From contig CALZFC010000006.1 of the NCBI GenBank assembly GCA_945643635.1, positions 1,102,501 through 1,166,500 on the forward strand: DNA of 64,000 nucleotides, written 5' to 3'. This document shows positions 22,168 to 33,600 of the stretch, piece after piece. A program made the position numbers and the translations under genes. The stretch comes from Allodiplogaster sudhausi (taxonomy: Eukaryota; Nematoda; Chromadorea; Rhabditida; Diplogasteridae). Numbering within the stretch: position 1 is the first letter of the stretch; every line of letters begins with the position of its first letter. The notes under the pieces were generated by a model that was not told the origin of the DNA, searched no databases, and was given only the letters and a program-made list of their open reading frames with translations.

Positions 22168-23805
22168 TTAAGAGAGCCTCTCTGTAAGACTCAAGGAGGC
22201 TTGTATAGGCGCCTGCCCCGAGGAATTTTTGTTTAGTATAGCGTTGTAAACTTTATGAGGGATATATCTAGTGTTCATAACGAAGTCTAGGCGGTCAGAA
22301 AGTTTAGAAAAAATTTTTTCACTTAGATATAAGTCGTAATGTTCATAAACTTTGGATGACCATATCTAACGTTATGCTCAATATTTTTCAATAGTCTTTT
22401 CAAAGTTCGATTCCTCGTCCAAAACTACACAAAAAAGGCCCAGATGACCATTTTCGAAAAATAAAAAGTTTTATGACTTTTTATCAATTGAATTTTTTGA
22501 AAACTGGTTTTTAGGCAATAACTTTTTTTTTGGTATGCTTTTCACAAAACCGAATCATTCATAAGAAAGATCAGGAAAAAATACACCTAATATGTCTCTA
22601 CGACGAAAAATCTCTTATACCTTTTTTGGGTATCTGCATTTGAATATGGGTATCTGAGCAAATTTTGGCTTTGTCTGCAAACCATAATTTCTTTCAAAGT
22701 TCATCAATTTTAAAAAGGAATAGTCCCTTCGATGTAATTTTTTATCCTCTTTAAAATGGTATATAATTTGTACGCAAAAGAAATTAGTCTAAAGGCCTAA
22801 AATTGACTTTTTGTGTTTTTGGCCAAATTCTGGTGTTAAAATACTCGTTCTTTGAACCATTAATGGGTCATATAGACCGAATTACATCATAATATTTATT
22901 CTATAAGAAAGAGCGGTTAAAACTGTGTCGGAGACAGCTTTTTAATCAAATCCATGGATGGTACTCAAAAGTAGAAAATGAACATCAAATTCATGTTTCT
23001 CGTCTCAAAAAATAGTATGGTAGAGTTTTCAGAGCATAGTTTCCATTGGTACCAGCTTTCGCAGAACAGCTCAAAATAGTCGAATCTTGTCGCCGATTTT
23101 TTTCGAAATTTCAAGATTTCTGAAAAATGTACAGGTTTTGCTCTTTCATCGGTGGATATGTTATGTAAAAGTCTTTGCTCTTTCGAATGGTTATGACCTT
23201 TTTGGTAATACGGCTCAGAAATGACCTGATAGTTGGCTTCGAAGGAGTTTTCATACATTTATTTCACCCTCTAGGCTCGTAAAAATGAAATTTCTTGACT
23301 TTTTGAGTACTTTTGAGTGGAATATCATGAAAGAACTTCAAAGAATCCTGGAATAGCCATTATTGGGTGCTAGATGTTTCAAAAGAACTAATTTGAAATA
23401 ATTGCCAAAAAATATTCAGCAATATCGCCTTCAACAGTCAGCATTCAAATACATATTCCCAAAAAAGGTATCCTCAGATTTTGATTAAAAAGCTGTCTCC
23501 GACACAGTTTTAACCGCTCTTTCTTATAGAATAAATATTATGATGTAATTCGGTCTATATGACCCATTAATGGTTCAAAGAACGAGTATTTTAACACCAG
23601 AATTTGGCCAAAAACACAAAAAGTCAATTTTAGGCCTTTAGACTAATATTGTGTGTAATTTTTTGTCCTCTTTCTTATGGATGATTCGGTTTTGTGAAAT
23701 GCATACCAAAAAAGAAGGTTATTGCCTAAAAACCAGTTTTCAAAAAATTCAATTGATCAAAAGTCATAAAAAATTTTATTTTTCGAAAATGGTCATCTCT
23801 CTTAA
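22168..23805. mobile_element. Long-inverted-repeat (foldback) element 2, partly deleted
   Basis: Starts TTAAGAGAGCCTCTCTGTAA and ends CTCTTAA. The left arm 22168-22950 is mirrored by right-arm sequence up to 23795, for example AAGCTGTCTCCGACACAG at about 23490 against 22925-22945. The outermost right arm jumps from ATGGTCATCT straight to CTCTTAA, so roughly 270 bases of right terminus are lost, and part of the inner left arm is missing. Its sequence is closely related to the elements at 44384 and 50496. Short frames inside (for example 22965-23258 minus) recur in those copies and are not proteins. Confidence 0.8.
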
Positions 23806-24174
23806 TCTTCTCGTCTTAACGCCGATCATTCATTTGCAATGAAATAATATGCCTAATTATCATCATTCAAAAACTTTGTATGTATTAGCAGCTACATTTA
23901 CTACTACTCGTGCCATTAAAATTAGATGGTTGCACGCTTCTTCTTTCGATTTAGTCCGGTTTCACCACAATTTTAAATGAATTTAAGAAAATATTTGTAG
24001 GCTTATTGCATTATGGCCAAAGTTTACTGGTACACTCCTTAAATTTTGAATTTTTCTTAAATTTAAACGTGCCTTTTCCAAGTGCAAGCTTTCTTTTTTC
24101 GGTCGATATTGCTTTGCTTTGTCGAATTTATTGTCATTTATTCCACTTAACTTATCGGAATGCGCGAGTAGTAT
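23806..24174. other. Upstream region of the C6-like gene
   Basis: AT-rich, no clear TATA box or repeat. Confidence 0.4.
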
Positions 24175-27100
24175 ATGCTCATTCTTCTGCTGCCTGCCTC
24201 GGTGATCGGCTGCTTCCGGTCGTCGGGGCCCAAGGAACTGCCCGTGGTCACCACATCAACGACGGTGATGTCGACGACCACGAGTACCGTAACAACGAGT
24301 GCTGTTACTGTCCCGAGCACCTCCACCACCTCCAAACTGTTGCCGCTGCCGATTCCAAGTTACTCTTTGTGTTCGTTTATCTTTAAAATACATATTTTGT
24401 CTATGGTGTTAATTTCATGCTTTTCCTTTTTTTAATGTTCTCTCTCCATCAAATTTCTCTCTTTCCCAATCTTATGAAACTAGAAGAAGAAGAAGAATAA
24501 GAAGAAAAGCCGAATGTCTCCTCGTAGCCAGAGTGCCTGACGTGCGGTTTTCCCGTCTTCCAAGCTCCGCCGGCCGCAGAATGCCCCCTCAATCACATCT
24601 GCTCCGACTCCACTCTCCTCGTCATCACAACTTCTCCCTGCGTCCAAGTCAGCACGGGCGCGACGCTCGTCGTTGTCAGTGAGGCATCCATTGAGAAAAG
24701 TATTATATTATTTCAAGGCTTCTATTGAGAAAAGTAAAGTCATATATTGTTAGCTAGAAAATGTGTTTTTTTTCCTTGCTAAGAATGGCGAGAGCATTGC
24801 ATTCTAATGTCGGAAATATGGGGCAAAACCTTGCCAAATAGTCAGCATCGCTTGAAATTCTTTCAGATACATACATGTACATGTAAAATTGTCACGTCAC
24901 TTTCCTTATGCAGGCAGCTGGCAATGTCGACACTGGCGGGCTGAGCTGTTTACAGAACGGCGGAGGCTTCTTTGACACGGCGAATCCAACTATCATCTAT
25001 CCCGACTCACCTCCAGTCTACTGTCGATATCGTTCGTTGCTCACGTTTTCACGCTCTCTGCCCCTTTATTTCGCTCTCTATTCGAGACTATATATTATTT
25101 TCAAAGAACGTCAAGAGAATGATAAATTACATTTTATGCTAGATAAACGGAGCTGCTCAAGAATCTCCTTTTCAGGATGTCAGTGTTCGAGCCCTGACCA
25201 ATTTTTAAAACGTTTATATTTTGTGATGTCTAGAATAATTTGGCATTGTCTCATTATGTTCTCTCGAAATAGAGCGCTATTCTTTGCAATCATCGAAAAA
25301 TTTCTCTCGCTAGCATTATGGAAGTCCTGAGAAGCGTATTCTTCTACCGAGCGAGGTCTTCTGCCAGGCGAATCATCTCTTTGCTCCCACCGGTTCGACT
25401 GCCCGCTACGTCACTTGCGTTGTGCAGCGTCAGTCTCTGTCTTCCCATCTGCTAATTAAGATGATGTAATTAATAAAGAATTCTTTTTTCTTCAACTCCT
25501 CAATTGGATGTCTCCGATAACTCTTATGATTTCATTGTATTTTCAAAAAAAAAATCATTTTCTGTATTATTTTACTCTTACGATTTCATTATATGTTCGA
25601 ATTAAAAGAAAAACATTTTCTGTATTATTCAGCATCCCAAATGGTCAAAACAGTCCCGACAACTGACGGCTGCAGCCCTCTTCCGTGCCTCCCGTCGTAC
25701 TATACCTACACAACCGACTGCCACGATGTCGTAGGTTTCTTTTCTTACTGCGCTGCCTCAATTGATTTTAATTTATTTCATTATTTCATTTTTAACTGCG
25801 TCTGCTTCTCTAATTTGTACTGAAAGTCCCGCCATTCATAAGAAAACTGACAGCTCTCCTAATATTTGTAATAACAGAAGTAGGAGGCATGAAGAAATTC
25901 CAAAAGGGCGCTCGGACTTTCCTCGCGAGCACCATAGTCGGTTCCTTTTTATTGCATACGGTTCACCATTGTTGAACTGTCTTACAGTCCTAGGATCTAT
26001 CGATGTTCTAATTTAGTTCATATCTTACCGTATTTTCGGACTCTATTAGAGGGGGGGGGGGGGTACTATTTCTCAATGTTGCACAGGATGGTGATCGTTA
26101 GATACATTAGTTGTAGACGTGAGTTTTTATTGTCATTTGACGAAATATGCCAGGCGGTTTTGCCTGCCGCAATACAGTCTATAATCTGCAGGCAAAACGT
26201 AAATGATCGTAGGAGAACGCCCTCGCTGTATTATTTTTGAAATGAAAAAAGAAAGAGGGGGGGGGGTATTAATAGAAAATGCGGTATATAATAATATAAT
26301 GATGCTATCTCACGCTTTTATATTTCCTCTTTTATTATTTTGACCCCAAATGACATGTTTGCATGTCTTTCTTCTTCTTCTTCAGCTTCTTCCAGGTCTA
26401 CTTTGTCGCTAATTATCCACATCGGTCGCCTAGAGTCTTGGCTTCTTGCACGTCCGGTGTCACAATCAAGGACGATGTAAGCTCATGAAATATCTAATTA
26501 TTGTTTGATGACGGCTATTCCGCGCTCCTCTAACCAGCCAAACACGTCTTTTTCTTCAGGGGAGCAGCAATCCAATGTTTATTCAATACCTAAGATGCAG
26601 CGCGGACACTGCGCCCACCTACGAAGGAGCTACTGCTGTGAGGAAGAGTATAATACAACTAAAATAAATTATATATAATTTCATTTCTTTTTTTATATAT
26701 TTTAATTCTTTCATTTGTAGAATTCTAAATTTGATATCATTAGTACTTATCCGTTATCCTCGTAGCACTGTTTTATTAAAGACACCGCTCTCATCTAGTT
26801 TCGTTCTTAAAAAAGTCATAGAGACAAAAGAAAAGCCATTAACATTAACGCGCGACATTTATTCTATATGCACGTTGTTTCATTTTGCTGCGAGAGAAAA
26901 GTAGAGATAACAGCGAAATGAAAGAAAAAAAAACATTTTTTCGAGCTAAAAAATGTTGATTTTTCGTTTATCTGTCCAAACTTATTTTTTAAAAAAACAG
27001 TACAAAATAACCAGAAACAAGAAAAAATAAAATTGCAACTCTCATCAAGTTTCATTCTTGAAAAAGCATGTCGTGTACATTAACACGGCATTTCTTCTGG

Positions 27101-27618
27101 AAGCAAAAACAAGTAAACTTGACGCTTAAACTTCAGGCAACGTGTGCCGACGCGAGAGTGTGCGATGCCAAATGTACGACTCCACACGGCCAGCCTCCGG
27201 GCACCTTCATCACCACGGCCGTCTACAATTTCTGTGAGATTGCATACACCAATGGCAAGCCCATCCAGTACACGGTGAGGAATCAAGCCCAAGGAATCGA
27301 TCAATATTTCATCTCTCAACTCAAACTTTTGTCGAAATTGAAGCGCGGTGTTGGCATCAAGAAAAAGACGTGCCTTATGGGTGTATCATCTATAAATAGA
27401 AGATTGGTTTCTCTCTCTCGAAATTCATTTAATGAAGAAAAGCCAAGAAAACAAATCAAGCTACCAGTGGAACAGTTTAGTGATGAATTCGTTGTAAAAA
27501 TGTCTGGATAGAATAGCGAGATAAACGTACTGTGCTCTTCTTTCAGGTTAACGGTGTCATCAAAACTGCGTCCAAGATGCGTTGCAACCCATTCTATGGC
27601 CTTGAGGTCGTCGATTAG
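24175..27618 (+). CDS. Secreted Cys-rich, C6-like protein
   Basis: Likely exons: 24175-24358, 24532-24678, 24918-about 25034, about 25354-25430 (boundaries uncertain), 25633-25730, 26396-26476, 26560-26637, 27137-27274 and 27547-27618. The phases of exons 1-3 and 5-9 agree. The start MLILLLPASVIGC is a short signal peptide, followed by a Thr/Ser-rich linker (VTTSTTVMSTTTS). Two or three extracellular modules follow with regular Cys pairs (CLTCG, CPLNHIC, SPLPC) and a C-x-N-G-G-G-F-F core. The layout, Thr-rich linker plus six-to-eight-Cys modules, resembles the nematode C6 (DUF281-like) secreted families, function unknown. The frame meets TAG at 27616-27618 but stays coding-like for 13 more codons to TGA 27658-27660. 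Family assignment is tentative. Confidence 0.6.
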
Positions 27619-27660
27619 AGCGGCAACTCTGTAGCTGTGCAGGATGTAAAGTGCACTTGA

Positions 27661-28676
27661 AGAATTGCATTAGATTGCAATCGATTTTGCTCTAACCAAG
27701 AGGACCTTTTTTTAAGATCGTTGACATTGAACCGCAATTATTCGTAAGAAATGCTTATTGCGATAGCGGATTTTGTGAAAGGGCTGCGAATGCGTATGCC
27801 GTAAGTAAAATGCGATGCTCTCTAATTGTCTACATACACAAAAAAGGGTAGCATTTGATCTATTGATCGCTTAGCAATAAATATCTAAATTAAATATATT
27901 TATCTAATCTCCATATACATACACACATATATGTCCAGAAACAGTATTTAGACTCATATGAATGCCAATAGATTACAGAATAAACATACATATGTACTTG
28001 GTGAGGTGCTGACGAGTCAACGAATAGAAAATAAGTATGTATGAAGATGGAGCGCTTGAAATTTAACACCGCAAATTGTCAAAGGGAGAACCAGTAAGTA
28101 GTACAAAGTTGGCGAAGCGAATGACATGTGAATCGTTGAGAAAATGCTAGGTATTGCGAAACAATTTGCACACGACAGCAGTGGGAATGCATGATGCATC
28201 TTCTGCGGCTCTTTGTTACGTGCGAAATTGGTGTGGAAAATAAAATATAAAATAAACACAAAAAAAAAACAAGAAGAATGCTTCTCGGCCTTCTCAATTT
28301 ACGAGTCGAATAACATCGTGCATGTGCACCATTCTCCGCAGAGGCGTGCAAAGTGACACGAAGCGCTTCGATTCAACCATTTTTGCATACGCATCGACGT
28401 TAAAGGTGCACGAAACTCATATTAATCTATTCGAATTTTCTTTTCCATTGTATTACCCTTACATGCATCAAATCTCCAATAATGACTCATGGCACTTCAG
28501 GGAAGCCATTAATACGTTGGCATAAATCGTTAATTGATTGATAGATTGTTTTCGCTCATCTCTCTAAACCACGTGTGTGCGCTCTCGCCGTTGCGTAAGG
28601 GCAAAAATGGCGCGAATTCAAAGTTGAATTTTTGGCTCATAAGAGGACGAAATGATCATGTCATCCCTACGATCAG
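27661..28676. other. Intergenic, nothing certain
   Basis: AT-rich. A short Cys-containing frame near 27745-27800 (AYCDSGFCERAANAYA then GTAAGT) could be an orphan exon. The GGCGCGAATTCAAA motif lies at 28609-28622. Confidence 0.4.
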
Positions 28677-31190
28677 TGACGCCAATTCGAGTCGCTTACT
28701 TTGGAAGCTCCTCACATCCGGATGTCATGCGAAATCCATACACCTTCAAGCTCTTTGGCGCAACTGTGAACATTTGGCAGGACGTCGCGAGCCTCTTGAA
28801 CAGGACTGTTCATTTCGTGGACTTTGACTCGGCCGGTTGGCTATCCGTGCTGATTAACTGTGCTAATTAATTAAAGGAGGGCGAATTTCAAATTGCCACA
28901 TTTCACGCACAACCGTTTTTTTTTTTGAAATAGTACGCGAGAATGCGAGGATCCCTGCTCCTGAGGCACTTCAAATTTCGTTGATCGTTCTAGGACGCGT
29001 TCTCCTTTAAATACGTTTTCTTCTGTGATATTGACATAATTCATATATGGACAACAATTTCCAGTTCTCAGGAGAGCCATTCACAATAGACGGTAAATTC
29101 GATGAAGCTGCGGGAAAAGTGCAAACGGGCGAAGTAAGTGGCCTCAACCAAATGTCCAATGTCTCTTTCCTTTTTATGAATCTCAGTTGCATAAAGATAG
29201 ATTCTGCGCTAATGTGCTTAAACTTGTTTCGATTGACGCAATCGCTATTGCCTTGGAGCCGAGTCGAGAAAGGATCAAGCACTTGAATGTGCTCTGGACG
29301 CCATTTTACTACAGCACAGTTGGATTTATTTATTTTCCTTTTAAATCTTTCGGTTTCTTCAAAAACCCATTGGTTAAAAACCATTGGTTTTTTTTCTTTC
29401 TTCAGACTGCATTCTTTACACGAGCGGATGACGTCGAATTTTGGACGCCCGAACAATTCCTCGTTTTTCATCTCTCGACCTACGCGTGCATTCTGGCCGC
29501 CTTTTGCTTGATTTATGCAACGGCCTTTGCCAAACGGTTGGAAGTCCATTTCAATTTCCAAGTTGTTTTTTTTTTTAAATATATGCCACAACATCATGTA
29601 AATTCGAATCCATGACACATTATATTAAAATTAGAGAATGTATTGGTCATGGATATTAGGGTTACAATAAAAATTTTAGAAAAAAATATTTTAAAAGAAC
29701 AAAAACTCATTCATCTTTTTGTCTGATAAAAAAGTAGCCAGAGAGGGTGTGATTTAAGGAGACGTGATGGTCTAAAATACATTTTGGACAGACAAGTTGG
29801 TGAGTTTCGTGCTGTTTTAAAGACACTCAAAACTCATCTCGTACCTATATTTGATCTGTCCTTTTCGCGTATCTCAAAATCACATGTGCTCTTTTCCGTT
29901 GTTTTGAGGCAAAAGGGCGCGAATTCAAAATTGAGTTTCTAGGTCCTTGACGGAACCAAAGTTGTGCTGAAGACTACTGCCTTAGGTGGCTCCTGTCTCG
30001 CTATCGCTCCGACTCCGTCGTGCCTGCTGCGCCCTTCACTGAGAAGCGCCTTCCAGCGTACTGCTATCTGCTCGGCTCGCTCGCGATCCATATCTTCTAT
30101 AATGCAGCATACGCTGTGACGGCAGCCGAAAGTGGCGACGGAGATGTGCAGTCAGCCTTTTGCTATACTTCCTTGAAGATGGACACTTTATTAACATACA
30201 TATGTATCTTCTTTTCCATTCGAGCAACGTTTTAAAAGGGGGCGGCGATCATCGAAAAATTATTATGTGAGATTTCAAATTGCCGCGCACCCCTTCGCAT
30301 TCTCATACGCGCGTGCGGTATTTCGCAAGTGGCGGCGGCGTTTGTGCGAGCAGGCAGCAAAATAGCATGCAATCATGAGAGAGTGGCCTCTACTTGCGAG
30401 GCGAAAACGCGCGTAAATTTGAATTTGTTTAGCACCCTAACAGAGATGCTCGATGCCGTTTCTGCGGGCGAAGCCGATCTTATCACTGGCTTGAAAGTGT
30501 CCCTTCATCATTCCCTGGTTGGCGCTTGTCCGAACTCGTATGTATTTGTGTCAGGCAAAAAAACACGAATTTTAGATTTGAGTTCTGTCTCCTTTAATAT
30601 CTCCACTTTTCTCAGGGACGCAAACGTTCCTCATTATGAAGTTTTCTATAGTAAAAAAATTTTTATTACGTTTAATTTGCTGAAAAGCTATATTACTCGC
30701 AGAAATTTCAGCTCGAATCGTTAAATAAAATCAGTCACTCATCACCGATTGGCTATATAAGATATAAGCAACAGGCAGTCGATAAGGTAGTCAATTAAAG
30801 CCATTTTGTTATCATTTCATTGTTATATCACGCCGTTTAAAAGTGTATGGGCAAAATGACATTAAAGGTGATGCTATAATTCTTGAAATTGCAGCAAAAT
30901 TGATAAACATTTAGTACTAAACATTTGATACGTGTAACAGACATTAAAAGTGGTGCTAAAATAATTAACATGGCAGAAAAATTGAAAAAAAATCTTTTTT
31001 TTTTAGCAACTCATCGATAAGTAACAATGTTTATTTGCCCATCTGCAGATGTGCAACAATGCAAGGCGAAAGTATCACCTATCAATACTTCGTGACAGCT
31101 ATCCCTATTACGGAATCACTAACACTCACCTACGAAACACGTGCAAACTGGCGACGTTGGTTCAATTATTCTCTTTTTTTCTTCCAAAAA
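28677..31190 (+). CDS. Possible ionotropic-receptor-like (ligand-gated channel) gene, fragmentary
   Basis: Exons that join in phase: 28677-28835, 29072-29133, 29187-29318, 29406-29536 and 29962-about 30150. The first begins TPIRVAYFGSSSHPD and continues ...ATVNIWQDVASLLNRTV, like the start of a periplasmic-binding-type ligand domain; FTIDGKFDEAAGKVQTGE and ...LNVLWTPFYYST fit its later part; FWTPEQFLVF leads into a hydrophobic segment LSTYACILAAFCLIY (first membrane helix), and LLGSLAIHIFYNAAYAV could be a third. Further pieces at 30330-30510 (...LTEMLDAVSAGEADLITGL) and 31047-31190 resemble the second half of the ligand domain. No start exon or clean 3' end was found. It may be a receptor-like gene with missed exons or a decaying copy. 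Confidence 0.4.
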
Positions 31191-31349
31191 CGAGTTTGAT
31201 AAAGCAGATCTAAAGTACAATGCATATGTATGTAAGTATACATACATATGTATATATATATGTACATATATATGTATATGTACAAAGGGTACAAAGTTTG
31301 CCGGAATCAAGGCTGGGCCTGCCGGAGGTCACCAGTGACGGTTTATGTA

Positions 31350-32072
31350 CATTTAAAAAAGAATTTTAAAATATTCAATTTTGGAGTCGCTGTGGCCTCT
31401 AGTCTTTGGAGAGGCGTCGTTATCTTATATGGCATTTTATCATGGGTTTTCTATCTTATTTCGTAGAGCTGAAAATTCTCTTTCAAATGAGCTATATTAT
31501 GTCAGATATCGACGAGGTCTTTAATGTTTCCCAGTCCTTAAGCTGTTGAGTTCAGCGTCTGCGCAGCATTTCTTAGGGTTATGTTCGGGCACGTCATAAT
31601 AAACGCATCTTCATGCCACCTCGAGATGTCCATAGAGTATTGCGAAAGTGTTTGACTTGCAATCATGACGTCCTGGGTTCGATTCCCGAGACAGTCCACG
31701 TGTTTTGCCCGTTGTTGAAGATTTTTCTTTTGCATTTAAATTGCATTTATAGCCTTAAAAATGAATTCCCTCGGCTGCTTTTTGACAAATTATCGATTGA
31801 GTTGCACTTTCGGCGTGGGAAGCGACCATACAAAGTGCGCGTCGCTCCGCAGGCACCAAACCCCGCGCATTTCAACGGTTTAAGGACTGGGAAACATTAA
31901 AGACCTCGTCGATATCTGACATACTATAGCTCATTCGAAAGAGAATTTTCAGCTCTACGAAATGAGATAGAAAACCCAGGATAAAATGCCATATAAGATT
32001 ACGACGGCTCTCCAAAATCTAGAGGCCACAGCGACTCTAAAATTGAATATTTTAAAATTCTTTTTTTAACAT
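31350..32072. mobile_element. Inverted-repeat element with 190-bp arms
   Basis: The left arm 31350-31541 (TTTAAAAAAGAATTTTAAAA ... CCCAGTCCTTAA) is mirrored by 31881-32072 (TTAAGGACTGGG ... ). The loop of about 339 bp is not palindromic and contains a tRNA-like sequence. Confidence 0.8.
31625..31690 (+). other. tRNA-like sequence in the loop of the inverted repeat
   Basis: GGGTTCGATTCCC matches the B box/T-arm of tRNA genes, preceded by a possible anticodon stem-loop (TTTGACTTGCAATCA) and a weak A-box region. No good acceptor stem is formed, so it is more likely a tRNA-derived repeat than a functional tRNA. Confidence 0.4.
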
Positions 32073-32299
32073 AGTTTTAGAGCAATATCTTCTCTATTTA
32101 TGGTTAAATTCTTATAAATATTGCTTTATTGTGCGCGAATCTGCGAAATTTGCGATTAAGAAAAAATTCTTCTATGAAACTTGTATAATGAGAAGTAGAA
32201 GAAGAAAAAATCTTACAATTAAAGTATTTCTTGCGCTGAATATATGTCCTGCACTTCTTTTGCTGTATAAAGAACTCGCATGGTTAACCTCCTCGTGAC

Positions 32300-32735
32300 C
32301 AGAGGTGCAAAGTGGCCGGCCGGCCCAACTTTCCAGGGCCCGGGGCCGGGCCGGGCCGAGCCCAAAAAAAGTTGGGGCGGCCCGCAGGCCCGATTGGGCC
32401 CGATAAGCAGACAATTTCGCCCAGTCAGGACGACTGGTGGCATCGTTAAGTGAAAAACTTTCTTCATTTGTTCATTTTCCCCTCTAAAAGTCTTTCTTCT
32501 ATACATTAAAATGAATGATCGTAGCACGAGCATGAAAAATTCTGAATTTCAAAACACTTTGTAATTTGTCGGACTTTTTTCCCAGAATTTTTTTGAAAAT
32601 CGGGCTCAAACGGGCCCACGGGCCGGGCCGGGCCGGGCCCAAAATTCTAGGGCCCGGAAATGGATCGGGCCGGGCTGGCCGAGTCCTTGGGCCCGACGGG
32701 CGGGGCAAAAATTTTTGGGCCCGTTAGCACCTCTG
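32300..32735. mobile_element. hAT-type MITE with 8-bp target duplication
   Basis: The terminal inverted repeats are CAGAGGTGC at 32300-32308 and GCACCTCTG at 32727-32735. Direct 8-bp duplications CTCGTGAC lie at 32292-32299 and 32736-32743. The interior is rich in GGGCCC/GGGCCGGGCC near both ends and has no coding capacity. The termini and 8-bp duplication are those of hAT elements. Paralogous sequence at 57247-57254 has a single CTCGTGAC and no insert, an empty site. Confidence 0.9.
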
Positions 32736-33097
32736 CTCGTGACGCCTTCTCGCTATTCGGCCAATTCGCCTTGCACTCTCTCCATCTTTGGCAAGTTGGT
32801 AATCGGCGCGTGAGCGTATCAACGAAGCGAAAAAACACTTTTGAATTGGCGCCTTTTTCCCTGACTGATTGTGAGACACAAGGGCGATAGGGCATATGTG
32901 ATTTAGAATGAAGCCGACCTCAATGGAAAAGAAAAAATTCAAATAGACTACGACTGTGTTTCATGTGCTCCTTTAATCGATGTAGATCAATAAGATGAGG
33001 AGTTGTCCTGTGCGATTCATAGAGGAAGTGACCACCGAAAAGGAATATATCGGCCAAAAGATCAGAGTATCATAGTTTTTTTTTTATATTTTATTAA

Positions 33098-33152
33098 GCG
33101 GCGCTGGACCAAACATTGCGTCTTTTACACGTAGAAGTGTAATATTTATCAG
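33098..33152 (+). promoter_or_regulatory. Conserved upstream block, Cys-rich family unit 1, copy A
   Basis: Contains GCGTCTTTTACACGTAGAAG and AATATTTATCAGC. It aligns with blocks at 35455-35510, 57455-57510, 58765-58815 and 61385-61440. A GA-rich spacer and a TATA box follow at about 360 bases. Confidence 0.6.
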
Positions 33153-33289
33153 CTGTCATCACTGACGATATCTTTCGAGAGTGAGAGGGTGGAGAATCAG
33201 AAATAAAACCTAGAAGATCAAGAGTTCGGAGGGGCATAAAGAAGGCGAATACGATCAAGGAAGTGCAAAAGGGAGGGAGATGTTTATTT

Positions 33290-33361
33290 ATATTAGAGAG
33301 AGAGATAGAGAGAGACCGATTGAGAAAAGAGAGCGAGGGAGCGAAAGAGCGAGAAGAGATA

Positions 33362-33400
<39 letters not shown>
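33290..33400. repeat. GA-rich spacer between upstream block and TATA box
   Basis: GAGAGA run (pure around 33376-33398). Equivalent GA runs lie in all full-length family promoters, at 35650-35817, 57650-57776 and 61570-61710. Confidence 0.8.
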
Positions 33401-33403
<3 letters not shown>

Positions 33404-33508
33404 TTAAGCGAATGAACAACACAAATGAAAAAGGAGATTAGGCATAGAGTCATCGCAGAAAAAAAAAGTGGGAGATGTCACAAGTGGCGGGTATAATAAT
33501 ATCTCTAT

Positions 33509-33518
33509 CTATATAAAG
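33509..33518 (+). promoter_or_regulatory. TATA box, unit 1 copy A
   Basis: TATATAAAGG-type box (CTATATAAAGGAAGC), followed by a conserved leader that reads GGTGGAACTTCTCTTTC, as at 57897. Confidence 0.6.
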
Positions 33519-33600
33519 GAAGCTTTTTGATTGCATAGGTGGAACTTCTCTTTCTTACAAGCATAAGTACTGTGTTTATGTTCTCTCTCTCTCTCTCTCT

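Noticed and set aside
22965..23258. 97-codon minus-strand frame recurring at 45823 and 51928
   Set aside because: It lies in the arms of foldback elements and appears in both orientations because of the palindrome; no domain features.
24006..24386. 126-codon frame overlapping the start of the C6-like gene
   Set aside because: Different frame from the signal peptide and Thr-rich linker; out-of-frame shadow.
32172..32895. Pro/Gly/Arg-rich frames on the minus strand
   Set aside because: Produced by GGGCCC repeats of the hAT MITE.
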